Part shown: positions 6,500 to 14,200 of the stretch, piece after piece
How the letters are laid out: every line of letters begins with the position of its first letter
Position numbering within the stretch: position 1 is the first letter of the stretch
NCBI GenBank assembly: GCA_049325575.1
Contig: JBMOLK010000063.1
Span: 1-18,911 of the forward strand
Direction: 5' to 3'
DNA length: 18,911 nt
Source of the DNA: JBMOLK01 sp049325575
GTDB taxonomy: Bacteria > Bacillota > Clostridia > Acetivibrionales > Acetivibrionaceae
The notes under the pieces: model-generated
Database searches by the model: none
Seen by the model: the letters and a program-made list of their open reading frames with translations, nothing else
What the model was told of the DNA's origin: nothing
Position numbers and translations under genes: made by a program

Positions 6500-7299
6500 A
6501 AAAAATAATATTTTCTAAACAACTCCAATCATTAAGAATTCCTTGTTATGAAGGGACCCTTTGTATCTACGCAAACCAATATAAAAATATCTTACCCAAT
6601 ATTGAGAATTGTAAATATATTGATTTTAAGTATTTTGCTAATAATTTTAGGGAGGTTAATTTTCTACAAAAGATTAAAAGAATTATTTATGTGGGACTTA
6701 ATAAAATTTTTACTCTTTCATCCAGAAATCATCCTGTTTTTGATTTACTACAATATAATATTCCATCTAATATAGAAAAATATAGCATAGACTTATGTCC
6801 TTATTTTGGAGAAATATGGAAAATCTGGATACATTTTAATTTTGTGGGATATGATTTTGGAGGATATACCTATAGCTATCTTTTAGAGACAAATTATAAT
6901 AAATTTAAAGAAGGTATATCTAAAGATAATCCCGTTTCTTTAGAAAAAATAAAGGAATATGCTAAAAATAAAATAGAAATTGAATATAGTTATTACTTTA
7001 ATAAACCAACTATTCAAGTTAAACCCGTCTCTGAAGAATCTATGAATGAATATAGTATTTTAAAACAAGAATTATTTGAAGAACATAATCAATTATCACC
7101 CATCTTAAAAAAATTGTCCGAATTTGCTCAACAATGTTATAAAGATAGAAAAATTCCACGAATAATTGATATTTTTAATAATCCAGATAATATTATTATT
7201 TTTAGAACAACATTAAAGGTAGATGAATATCTAACTAATGAGTTATTAGAAAAAATTAGTGAAGTAAATACACTCATAAAGGAGTTGAAAGATAGTTAG
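6496..7299 (+). CDS. Unknown protein in the methyltransferase-IbrA operon
   Basis: A 267-residue protein that I cannot assign to a family. It is rich in Ile, Asn, Tyr and Lys. The N-terminal half is mixed alpha/beta with many aromatic residues; a segment around 105-130 (HFNFVGYDFGGYTYSYL) is rich in Gly and Tyr. The C-terminal third is mostly helical and ends in a Leu/Glu helix that could form a coiled coil. There is no signal peptide or clear membrane segment. The start overlaps the methyltransferase stop (ATGA), and the stop directly abuts the IbrA-like start, so it very probably works with them. GC content is very low, near 20% in places. Confidence 0.65.
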   Translation: MKKIIFSKQLQSLRIPCYEGTLCIYANQYKNILPNIENCKYIDFKYFANNFREVNFLQKIKRIIYVGLNKIFTLSSRNHPVFDLLQYNIPSNIEKYSIDLCPYFGEIWKIWIHFNFVGYDFGGYTYSYLLETNYNKFKEGISKDNPVSLEKIKEYAKNKIEIEYSYYFNKPTIQVKPVSEESMNEYSILKQELFEEHNQLSPILKKLSEFAQQCYKDRKIPRIIDIFNNPDNIIIFRTTLKVDEYLTNELLEKISEVNTLIKELKDS

Positions 7300-8382
7300 A
7301 TGATACATTATTTTAATACAAATGTATTGGAAGAATCACAGAAGAGAATAAAATTTATTTTTGATAATTTTCAAAATATAATAGTATCTATATCATCTGG
7401 GAAAGATTCAAATGTTTTATACCATTTGTGTTTAAAAGAAGCAGAAAAAAGAAGTAGAAAAGTAAAAGTCTTTTTTCTCGATCAAGAAGCAGAATATAAA
7501 GGTAGTATTACTTTAATAAGGCAGTTGATGAATCATCCCTCAGTGATTCCATTATGGTATCAAGTAGAACTTTTTATGACGAATGCAACAAGCTATAAAT
7601 CTTATTTTCTAAAAGCATGGGCAATAGGGGAGGAATGGATGAGAGAAAAAGAAGATATAGCAATTAAGGAAATAAATAAGTATTATCCAAAAAGATTTTA
7701 TTCTTTTTTTGAATGGCTAGAAAAAGAACAAACAGAACCGACTGCTTTTATGATAGGATTAAGGTCTAAGGAATCATTAAATCGATTTAGAGCAGTAACA
7801 AAAACATCAGGATTTAATGGCATACCTTGGAGCACTCAAACTAAATCACCCTTTTCTTATAGATTTTATCCTATTTATGATTGGACTTTTGGAGATATTT
7901 GGAAATTTATAAGTGATAATAATATTCCTTATAATGAGGTCTATGATAAAATGTATTGTAAATTAGGAAAAAAAATTAATAGTATAAGAATATCCAATTT
8001 AATACATGAGAAATCCTTTAGATGCCTTAATGAACTGCAAGAAATTGAACATGATACATATGAAAAGCTTTGTAGGCGATTGCAAGGAGTTCATACTGCT
8101 GCCTTATATTGCAAAGAAGACATGATTTATAATAATAAAAGGCTACCTTCTTCTTTTAAGCATTGGAAAGATTATAGAGATTATTTATTAGAAAGCTATG
8201 ATATTGATAAGAAAAGAAAAGAAAGAATAAAAAAAAGATTCCAAAATCAAAGACAGACAGAACAAATATTTAAACACCAATGCAAACAAATTTTGATAGG
8301 AGATTGGGAAAATAATATTCCTGTAAATACTAAAAGTGAAACAAAAGAGGAATTTATTAAGAGATGGTGGGATAAATTTTAA
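7300..8382 (+). CDS. IbrA-like PAPS-reductase-family protein (DUF3440 type)
   Basis: The protein has 360 residues. The N-terminal adenine-nucleotide alpha-hydrolase (PP-loop) fold carries SSGKDS at 32-37, one Gly replaced by Ser relative to SGGKDS. It is followed by FFLDQEAEY and, after an insertion, GLRSKESLNRFRA, the second nucleotide-contact region of CysH-like proteins. The segment YPIYDWTFGDIWKFI and the long basic C-terminal extension match IbrA/DUF3440 proteins, which are longer than true PAPS reductases. IbrA/IbrB were first described as prophage-encoded regulators in Escherichia coli; their biochemical reaction is unknown to me. The ATG follows an AAGGAG site and directly abuts the upstream stop. 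Confidence 0.85.
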   Translation: MIHYFNTNVLEESQKRIKFIFDNFQNIIVSISSGKDSNVLYHLCLKEAEKRSRKVKVFFLDQEAEYKGSITLIRQLMNHPSVIPLWYQVELFMTNATSYKSYFLKAWAIGEEWMREKEDIAIKEINKYYPKRFYSFFEWLEKEQTEPTAFMIGLRSKESLNRFRAVTKTSGFNGIPWSTQTKSPFSYRFYPIYDWTFGDIWKFISDNNIPYNEVYDKMYCKLGKKINSIRISNLIHEKSFRCLNELQEIEHDTYEKLCRRLQGVHTAALYCKEDMIYNNKRLPSSFKHWKDYRDYLLESYDIDKKRKERIKKRFQNQRQTEQIFKHQCKQILIGDWENNIPVNTKSETKEEFIKRWWDKF

Positions 8383-8399
8383 GTAAAATTAAAAAAACT

Positions 8400-9119
8400 A
8401 TGATGAATAATTTTAGAGAGACATTCTTTAAGTATAGTCAGTTGCAACAAACTCAAGAAAAATATAAAAAGGCAAAAGAAATCGTGAAAAAAACATCAAA
8501 TAAATATAACAAGTTCTATGTGGCATATTCAGGAGGCAAAGATTCTTTATGTATGACCCATCTTGTTTTACAAAGGTTTCCTGATACAATGATTTTGCAT
8601 TGGGATTTTGGAAAATATTATATTCCCGATAATATCAGAGAGGAGATAATAGCTAACTTAAAGAAGATAGGAGGAAAAAACATAAGAATTGAAACATCGG
8701 AAGAATATGATAAATTAAAACGGCAGGCAATAAATGTATTGGGAAAAGAAATGATAGAGAAACTTTTGCCTCAATTAAGAAGTGAAGGTTATGATGTATC
8801 ATTTATTGGCTTAAGAAAAGAAGAGAGCCGTAAGAGAAAAAGGAGGATAGAAGCCCAACGGAATTGTTCGGCAATTAAGGAAATATACCCTCTTCAGGAT
8901 TGGAGCTGGCTAGATGTTTGGGGATATATTGTATCTAATTCATTACCTTATTTATCGCATTATGACAAATATGCTCCTGTTGTGGGATGGGACAAGGCAA
9001 GATTTACTACCCTTTTTGACCCAGAATTTGATAAATATGGATGTAGCAATATAGACGGGATTTTGAATTGGAGTTTTAAACATTATGAGTATGAAAGAAG
9101 GAAAATTATAGCTAATTAG
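8400..9119 (+). CDS. CysH-like PAPS-reductase-family protein
   Basis: The protein has 239 residues (238 if the second ATG at 8403 is used). A canonical PP-loop SGGKDS lies at 44-49, followed by MILHWDFG and the GLRKEESRKRKRR segment. The YPLQDWSWLDVWGYI motif near residue 160 is shared with phage PAPS-reductase-like proteins. The ECGLH active-site Cys motif of true PAPS reductase is absent from the C-terminus, although a GCS occurs near residue 219, so sulfate assimilation is unlikely. A CysH-like protein is the hallmark ancillary gene of type IV-B loci; either this one or the IbrA-like protein could fill that role. GC content is intermediate between the AT-rich ibr block and the packaging genes. 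Confidence 0.85.
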   Translation: MMNNFRETFFKYSQLQQTQEKYKKAKEIVKKTSNKYNKFYVAYSGGKDSLCMTHLVLQRFPDTMILHWDFGKYYIPDNIREEIIANLKKIGGKNIRIETSEEYDKLKRQAINVLGKEMIEKLLPQLRSEGYDVSFIGLRKEESRKRKRRIEAQRNCSAIKEIYPLQDWSWLDVWGYIVSNSLPYLSHYDKYAPVVGWDKARFTTLFDPEFDKYGCSNIDGILNWSFKHYEYERRKIIAN

Positions 9120-9126
9120 AAAAAAA

Positions 9127-9759
9127 ATGGAAATTGCAGAAAAAGAGGAAAATCCTATACCCACAAAAAAGACACACAGAGGAGGACGGACAAAGGGAAC
9201 TACCCTAGAGCAGATATACAAAAGAAGGGATAGGGTTGGTGAGTTGAGAGCTCAGGGCCTTCATTATTCAGAAATCCAGAGAAAATTATTGAAAGGAGAC
9301 TCTTTGAAAGGAACCCCTCCAATTAAGGTGTCCATTCAACAAATAAAGAGGGATTACTATAATTTACTTGAAGCAAGAAGGGAACTTTTAAGCACTACTA
9401 GAAGAATAGAGCATTTACAATTAAGCTTTGATAAGCTGTTGCAAGCGGGATGGACTAGCTATTTTAAAGCAGAAACATCAGCTGAAAGGAATGGTGCAAT
9501 TAGGGAGATTAGAGAGACATTATTGAAAATAAGCAAGTTATATGGCATAAACCTTGAGGGAGAAGTTAAGATTGGGGATATTATATTTGGTAGCAAACAA
9601 GAAATAAATATTTTCCAGTCTTTTAGAGAAGTTTTAATGGAGGTTGATGAGAACGCAAGGGTTGAGTTTTTGCGGGCCTTGAATAAGAGGAAACTTGAAC
9701 TTGCAGTAGAAAAAGGGGCTGTTATAGAGGGCACTCCTTTAACAAAAGAATTTGGTTAG
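9127..9759 (+). CDS. terS: Probable terminase small subunit
   Basis: This 210-residue protein has a basic N-terminus (KKTHRGGRTKGT), then a helix-turn-helix-like region (residues 28-75, with GLHYSEIQRKL and SIQQIKRDYYNLL) suited to DNA binding. A long helical oligomerisation region follows (78-140) and then a C-terminal part. Size, DNA-binding N-terminus and position directly before the large terminase support the call; the sequence itself is not a confident family match. The ribosome binding site is weak. A 120-base gap with promoter-like and palindromic sequence separates it from the large terminase gene. Confidence 0.6.
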   Translation: MEIAEKEENPIPTKKTHRGGRTKGTTLEQIYKRRDRVGELRAQGLHYSEIQRKLLKGDSLKGTPPIKVSIQQIKRDYYNLLEARRELLSTTRRIEHLQLSFDKLLQAGWTSYFKAETSAERNGAIREIRETLLKISKLYGINLEGEVKIGDIIFGSKQEINIFQSFREVLMEVDENARVEFLRALNKRKLELAVEKGAVIEGTPLTKEFG

Positions 9760-9771
9760 AATTATAAAACT

Positions 9772-9838
9772 TTACCTTTTTGAACAAAAAATGTCAAGTA
9801 TTTTTTTATAAAGGCTTGATTTTATTGAGAAAAAAGGT
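9772..9838. repeat. Nested inverted repeats before the large terminase gene
   Basis: The 120-base gap 9760-9879 has two concentric inverted repeats. ACCTTTTT at 9774-9781 pairs with AAAAAGGT at 9831-9838, and TCAAG at 9794-9798 pairs with CTTGA at 9815-9819. The symmetric layout around an AT-rich centre suggests a protein-binding site or cruciform more than a terminator, as there is no GC-rich stem with a T-run. Confidence 0.35.
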
Positions 9839-9844
9839 TATGCT
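9816..9844 (+). promoter_or_regulatory. Candidate sigma70-type promoter for the packaging/head operon
   Basis: TTGATT at 9816-9821 and TATGCT at 9839-9844 are 17 bases apart, each matching the consensus at 4 of 6 positions. Transcription would start near 9851, leaving the GAAGAGGGG ribosome binding site (9862-9870) inside the leader. The -35 box lies in the inverted repeat at 9772-9838, so a repressor there could control it. In such AT-rich DNA a chance match is quite possible. Confidence 0.3.
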
Positions 9845-9879
9845 TAAAAGGTATCTTTTATGAAGAGGGGTCAAGAAAA

Positions 9880-11370
9880 GTGAATAAAGATATTGAACTA
9901 GCCCTGCAATCTATCCCTCCAACAAGCGATGCCTACCTCTGGGAATACATTAAGTATTTTTTAGAATTTGAAATTCCAAGAGTAAAGGTCTGCCAAAATC
10001 ATTGTGCCCCTTTTGATTTTATCGCTGATGTTTTTTTTGAGAGGGTTAGCAATGTTTTAGGCTTTGCCAGCAGGGGTTCAGGAAAAACAAGGAATATATC
10101 CATTATTCACCTTCTTAACTCAATCTATAAGACTGGATGTGATACTGCCACAGTAGGGGCGATAGAACATCAAGCCCAGAAATGCTATCAATATCTATTG
10201 GAATATATCCAGGAGGGAAGCATATTTAGTCAGAATGTTAGAAATACGAGGATGGGCGATACGGTTTTTAAAAATAATAGCAGGATAGAGGTATTGCCAG
10301 CCACGCTTAGAGCGATCAACTCCCCCCACCCACAAAAAGCCTTTCTTGACGAGGTTGAGCTGGTGGATTGGGATATATACCAGGAATTTTTAAATATGGT
10401 TCAATCAAATGAGAAGATTAAAGCACAGAACATCCTAATCTCCACAAGGAAATTTAGATACGGGACAATGCAGAAGATACTGGATAGTGCCTTAACAACA
10501 GGGATGAAGATATATGCCTATTGTATTTGGGAGGTTGCCGAGAATTGCAAGGAGAAGGATTGTAAGGAGTGCGAAAGGATTGTAAATGGCAAGCTAGAGG
10601 ATGGCTTACCAAGAACCTTCGCCTCTGTTTGCCAGGGAAAGATGAGAATATCTGATGGCTTTCTTAAAAAAGAGGACATTATCAATAGATTTCTTTCTTT
10701 GGATAGGGGAACTTGGGAGGCACAACAAGAATGTTTAAGACCAGAGATGGCGGGATTAGTGCATAAATGGTTTGATGAAACCAGGCATATTAAGGATATT
10801 CCTTATGACCCTGCCCTACCCCTCTATGAGGCGATTGACTGGGGAGGGACAAATCCTTATGCTTGTCTCTGGATACAAGAGACACCTGATGATAGGATAT
10901 TGGAGATTGACGAATTATATATTGCAGGCATAGCCCCTTCTGTATTTGCACAGATGATTTTGGAGAGAAGACAGAATAAAGGATATAAAGTAGAAACTAC
11001 CTTTGGTGATCCAACTGGTAAGGATTGCATTCTTGAGTTTGAAAAGGCAGGGATTAAGGTTATTGCAAAGCCTGCTGATGTTGGGGTTAGCCTCCAAGAG
11101 GTCATAAGATGGGGTGAGGACGATAGAATATATACCGACCCTAAATGCAAAATGACCATAGCAGAGAGAAGGCAATACAGATGGGAGGAGGAAAGAGAAG
11201 GAAGAAACTTGCCAGAGAAGCCCATTAAAGAATTTGACCACGCAATGGATGCTGAAAGGATATATTTTATCAATCGCCACCTTAAGAGACAGGAAGAAAT
11301 TTTGTTTTCCTCGCAGTCTTTAAATTACGAAGATTTAGAAACAAAAAACCGACTTTCAAGATACGTTTGA
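9880..11370 (+). CDS. terL: Phage terminase large subunit
   Basis: The protein has 496 residues and carries both terminase activities. The ATPase domain has Walker A SRGSGKT (64-70) and Walker B FLDEVE with D157/E158. The RNase H-like nuclease domain has acidic residues at the expected places: D320 in AIDWGG, D377 in FGDPTGK and D453/D457 in FDHAMDAE. The protein pumps DNA into the prohead and cuts the concatemer. The GTG start at 9880 is preceded by GAAGAGGGG at 9862-9870; the nearby ATG at 9860 is closed by a stop after seven codons. An insertion around residues 222-235 holds four cysteines (C-x4-C-x2-C spacing with one more), possibly a small zinc site. Confidence 0.95.
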   Translation: MNKDIELALQSIPPTSDAYLWEYIKYFLEFEIPRVKVCQNHCAPFDFIADVFFERVSNVLGFASRGSGKTRNISIIHLLNSIYKTGCDTATVGAIEHQAQKCYQYLLEYIQEGSIFSQNVRNTRMGDTVFKNNSRIEVLPATLRAINSPHPQKAFLDEVELVDWDIYQEFLNMVQSNEKIKAQNILISTRKFRYGTMQKILDSALTTGMKIYAYCIWEVAENCKEKDCKECERIVNGKLEDGLPRTFASVCQGKMRISDGFLKKEDIINRFLSLDRGTWEAQQECLRPEMAGLVHKWFDETRHIKDIPYDPALPLYEAIDWGGTNPYACLWIQETPDDRILEIDELYIAGIAPSVFAQMILERRQNKGYKVETTFGDPTGKDCILEFEKAGIKVIAKPADVGVSLQEVIRWGEDDRIYTDPKCKMTIAERRQYRWEEEREGRNLPEKPIKEFDHAMDAERIYFINRHLKRQEEILFSSQSLNYEDLETKNRLSRYV

Positions 11371-11412
11371 TTTTTTGAAAAAAAGAAGTTAATTTAATGC
11401 AAAGAAAAGATA

Positions 11413-12927
11413 ATGGTTAGTAATCTAATTCAAAAAATTACCAATCTATTTAAAAAACCTGTTATATCTACCACCTCTATAGGATATAGCCTACCTTTGA
11501 GCCCAGCTATGATGCCGTGGATATTCCAATGGCAATCTGCAATCAACAAAGATATTTTAACCGAATGCCGAAAGATGGCGAATGAGGATAGCAGGGTCTT
11601 TATTCCGCTTGGAATTGTTGCCTCCGACTTAACTATCGGCTTTTTTGATGTTAAAGTCTTTCAAGAAGGAGAAAAAATAACCGAGATAGAAAAAAGGGCA
11701 GATGAAATAATTAAGCAGACTATTACGAATTGCCAATTAAGACAGAAGGCATTAGGTTGGGCGTTAGCCCTAGTGAGGGATGGGGATTTATGGATTGAGC
11801 TTGAGGTTGATAATAATAGAAAGTTAGTAAGAACAACAAAACTAGAGGCAATTACAATGAGGGTGAGAATGGATAAAAGAGGGAGAAGTATTGAAAATGG
11901 AGGAGAGATAGACCCTGCAGATTGCTATTATCAGATAGACCCAGTAGGAAATCAGAAAATAGCAACCTTTGCTAGGTGGCAGATTGTCCATATTAAATGG
12001 CAAGGAATAGATGGAGAGCCTTATGGAACACCCCAATTTGCCTCAACAAGGCTTCTTTGGAAACAACTGAAAGAATCAGAAAAAGACCAATGGATAAGGA
12101 GGAAAATAAGGGCAGGACAGAAGAAACACCATAAGATTGGAACACCTGATAACCCTGGGAAGCCTGCCGATGTGGAAGAATATAGGAGAATAAACAAAGA
12201 CACAATCTCCAATCCTCTATTTATGTCCTCTGATTTCTTTTCCAACGGGCTTGTTTCCATTGACAATTTGGAGGGGGATACTAATCTTGACCAAATTTTG
12301 GACATTGAATACCAACAGAACCAGCTTTTATGTGCCTCCAGGGTGCCGAAGGGAGCTATCCCTGGATTTGAAAAAGATATAAATAGGGACATATTAAAAG
12401 ATAGTATGCAGGGCTACCTGCGTTTCATTGAGCAAGCCAATGAGGTTATTGCTGAAGGTTATCGTCAGATATTTGATTTTACCTTGTTGTTGGAGGGAAT
12501 AAATCCTGATGCGATTAGCTATGAGATTGTCTGGGGAGAAAAAAGAAAGGAGGATGAAAATAGAAAGATAGAGAGAGAAATAAATAAATATAGGGCAGGG
12601 GTGCAAAGCCTCCATACCACAATGCAAAATTTAGGGATTAAGGACATTGAAGGAGAATTAGAGAAAATTAAGGCAGAGATGGAACAATTCCCTATGCTTC
12701 CCTATGAAATCCAGCCTACCTTTACCATTGCCCCTAATCCACAAGGGCTTTACGGCTCTTTAAGGAAGATGAAAACAAAGGAATTGTCCAATAAAAACAA
12801 AATGAACGAGAGGATTATTGATTTGCTGGGTAATATGGAGAGTTTTCAGAAAAAAATAGGGGAGGTTCTCTTTGGGGATAATGGAAGGAGAAATAATGAT
12901 AAATACGCTGATATTAACAAAAGGTAA
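11413..12927 (+). CDS. Phage portal protein
   Basis: A 504-residue protein directly after the large terminase. It contains the portal-like core: WALALVRDGDLWIELEV near 115-130, an aromatic stretch on RWQIVHIKWQGIDGEPYGTPQF near 190-210, then ASRVPKGAIPGFEKDINRD near 310-330 and a long helical stem. The C-terminus (from about 395) is charged and coiled-coil-like. Portals form the dodecameric ring at one capsid vertex through which DNA is packaged. The gene's end overlaps the next gene by 32 bases. Confidence 0.88.
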   Translation: MVSNLIQKITNLFKKPVISTTSIGYSLPLSPAMMPWIFQWQSAINKDILTECRKMANEDSRVFIPLGIVASDLTIGFFDVKVFQEGEKITEIEKRADEIIKQTITNCQLRQKALGWALALVRDGDLWIELEVDNNRKLVRTTKLEAITMRVRMDKRGRSIENGGEIDPADCYYQIDPVGNQKIATFARWQIVHIKWQGIDGEPYGTPQFASTRLLWKQLKESEKDQWIRRKIRAGQKKHHKIGTPDNPGKPADVEEYRRINKDTISNPLFMSSDFFSNGLVSIDNLEGDTNLDQILDIEYQQNQLLCASRVPKGAIPGFEKDINRDILKDSMQGYLRFIEQANEVIAEGYRQIFDFTLLLEGINPDAISYEIVWGEKRKEDENRKIEREINKYRAGVQSLHTTMQNLGIKDIEGELEKIKAEMEQFPMLPYEIQPTFTIAPNPQGLYGSLRKMKTKELSNKNKMNERIIDLLGNMESFQKKIGEVLFGDNGRRNNDKYADINKR

Positions 12928-14029
12928 AACCTTTTACGACCCGCCCCCCATCCCGCCACCCATTACAAAAAGACAGCTTTTAGAAATATATTTGGCTTAT
13001 TCTGCCTTTTTAAATGGCTTAAAATCATATATCCAGATAAACGAACAAGAAGGGGTAGACGCCATTCTCCAGAAGTATTATGAAAGGCTTGGTGAAATAT
13101 GGGAAGAAGAAAAGGAAAAGATAAAAGAAATAATGGGAAAACGCAAGATAAAAGAAGCCTTGAGTTTTATTACAGGCAAGCTGGCAATAGAAAAAGAAGA
13201 TACGATTAAGATGACCAGAAGCCAGCTTAAGGATATAATGGCAGAGGTAGGGGATTTGGCAAGAGAAGCAAGAGAGGAAGCTTTTCATAAAGCAACTACT
13301 CTTCAATTTACCGCAGAAGCATTAAAAGACCTAGCAACCAAGATTGATTGGCAAGAAAAAGTGATTGATGACTTCAAAAAAACCGCATTGGAAAGGATAA
13401 ACCACATCTTGGATATAAAATATGGAACTGTAAGGGAATATGAAGATGTTTTAAAATCCTTATTTGGGGAGATTAAAAGAAAAGAGATAGCAGAATTCAA
13501 TAGAGTAGTTGGAGGATATGCCAAAGACTTATTAGATGACAAGATTAAGCTGGATAGATTTCATTCCTTAATGCAGGGTGCTATAGAAGAATATTATCCA
13601 AAGGCTTATATGGCAGGTAGGGCAGAGTTTGGTGGTAAAGGATTGGAAAAAGTTCATCTTAACCAAATAAATAAAGAAATTGAGGAAGAAAAGAAATATC
13701 TTAAAGGATTTGCTGATGATATTTCTAGGGGTAAGGTAGCAGGAGGAAGCATTGAAGTAAGGGCGGGAATGTATGGTGATGCAATTGGTGGTCTCTATGA
13801 GCAAGGGAAGATGTCTAATTTTGAGGATGACCCACAGGTAAGTATATATTGGAGGTTGGGAATTGCAGAGCATTGCGACGATTGCATAGAACTTGCGGCA
13901 GGAAGCCCTTATGGTGTAGATAATCCTTTACCGACACATCCTGGAGCAGGAGATACCGTTTGCCTTTCCAATTGCAAATGTTATCTTGAAATAGAGAAAG
14001 ATGGAAGGTGGAACGGAGAAATAGGATGA
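12896..14029 (+). CDS. Minor head protein, Mu gpF / SPP1 gp7-like
   Basis: I chose ATG 12896, 5 bases after GGAAGGAG, over the in-frame TTG at 12872; this gives 377 residues. Most of the protein is helical. The C-terminal domain has the pattern of Mu gpF-like head morphogenesis proteins: WRLGIAEHCDDCIELA, then GAGDTVCLSNCKCYLE, with five cysteines (C..C and C...C.C) and a His able to bind zinc. An odd proline-rich stretch (PPPIPPPI) lies near residue 18. Such proteins sit inside the head next to the portal, which is the gene just upstream. Its stop lies in the first copy of a 14-base direct repeat. Confidence 0.85.
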   Translation: MINTLILTKGKTFYDPPPIPPPITKRQLLEIYLAYSAFLNGLKSYIQINEQEGVDAILQKYYERLGEIWEEEKEKIKEIMGKRKIKEALSFITGKLAIEKEDTIKMTRSQLKDIMAEVGDLAREAREEAFHKATTLQFTAEALKDLATKIDWQEKVIDDFKKTALERINHILDIKYGTVREYEDVLKSLFGEIKRKEIAEFNRVVGGYAKDLLDDKIKLDRFHSLMQGAIEEYYPKAYMAGRAEFGGKGLEKVHLNQINKEIEEEKKYLKGFADDISRGKVAGGSIEVRAGMYGDAIGGLYEQGKMSNFEDDPQVSIYWRLGIAEHCDDCIELAAGSPYGVDNPLPTHPGAGDTVCLSNCKCYLEIEKDGRWNGEIG

Positions 14030-14038
14030 AATGCCAAA
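14025..14038 (+). repeat. 14-base direct repeat, copy 1
   Basis: GATGAAATGCCAAA overlaps the stop codon of the minor head gene. The same 14 bases recur at 14230-14243, where they form the start of the zinc-finger gene. Right after copy 1 there is a short hairpin (GAGTT AATA AACTC, 14039-14052). Confidence 0.85.
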
Positions 14039-14099
14039 GAGTTAATAAACTCTTGCGATAAATATATTGATATTAAAAAACTTCAGGGGGATATTGAAA

Positions 14100-14158
14100 G
14101 AAAAAGCCCGTCTTTCTTAACGGGCAGTTGATGATAGTAATAAAAAGAAAACTGCATT
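14100..14158 (-). ncRNA. Predicted minus-strand small RNA, about 59 nt
   Basis: Between a near-consensus minus-strand promoter (14165-14192) and an intrinsic terminator (14101-14125) lies room for a transcript starting near 14158. Read on the minus strand, it has a 5' hairpin with GCAGTT pairing AACTGC (+ strand 14150-14155 with 14124-14129, 20-base loop), which shares two bases with the terminator stem. No usable ORF fits. It is the only convincing minus-strand transcription unit in the window. The target is unknown; it lies in the leader region of the head genes but does not overlap their coding sequence. Confidence 0.5.
14101..14125 (-). terminator. Intrinsic terminator on the minus strand
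   Basis: The + strand GCCCGT (14106-14111) pairs with ACGGGC (14120-14125) around an 8-base loop. On the minus strand the stem is followed by TTTTT, then CTTTC. On the + strand no T-run follows, so it should act leftwards only. The GC-rich stem is unusual in this AT-rich DNA. Confidence 0.6.
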
Positions 14159-14164
14159 TATAAT

Positions 14165-14192
14165 ATTATCAAAATTCAATAACCCTTGTCAA
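14165..14192 (-). promoter_or_regulatory. Near-consensus sigma70-type promoter on the minus strand
   Basis: On the minus strand TTGACA (+ 14187-14192, 6 of 6) is followed by 16 bases and GATAAT (+ 14165-14170, 5 of 6). It points at the terminator at 14101-14125. The -35 box lies in a palindrome that also holds a -35-like box for the opposite strand. Confidence 0.5.
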
Positions 14193-14200
14193 GGGTTTTT
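14181..14200 (+). terminator. Palindrome with T-run: possible + strand terminator or operator
   Basis: AACCCTT (14181-14187) pairs with AAGGGTT (14191-14197) around a 3-base loop, and the T's continue to 14200. This looks like an intrinsic terminator after the minor head gene. The same palindrome contains the -35 boxes of two divergent promoters, so it may instead be an operator. The two roles are not exclusive. Confidence 0.45.

Noticed and set aside
6548..6775. A 75-residue hydrophobic ORF inside the unknown gene at 6496, resembling a membrane protein
   Set aside because: Its hydrophobic look comes from reading AT-rich DNA in another frame, and the 6496 frame is coupled to its neighbours.
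8400..9119. True PAPS reductase of sulfate assimilation
   Set aside because: The C-terminal ECGLH-type active-site motif is missing and the setting is a phage defence or modification cassette.
10857..11273. A 138-residue minus-strand ORF opposite the large terminase gene, and similar long minus-strand ORFs at 12021-12392, 13025-13306 and 15422-15697
   Set aside because: They lie wholly inside well-supported + strand genes, have no ribosome sites or recognisable motifs, and are shadows of the AT-rich codon use.
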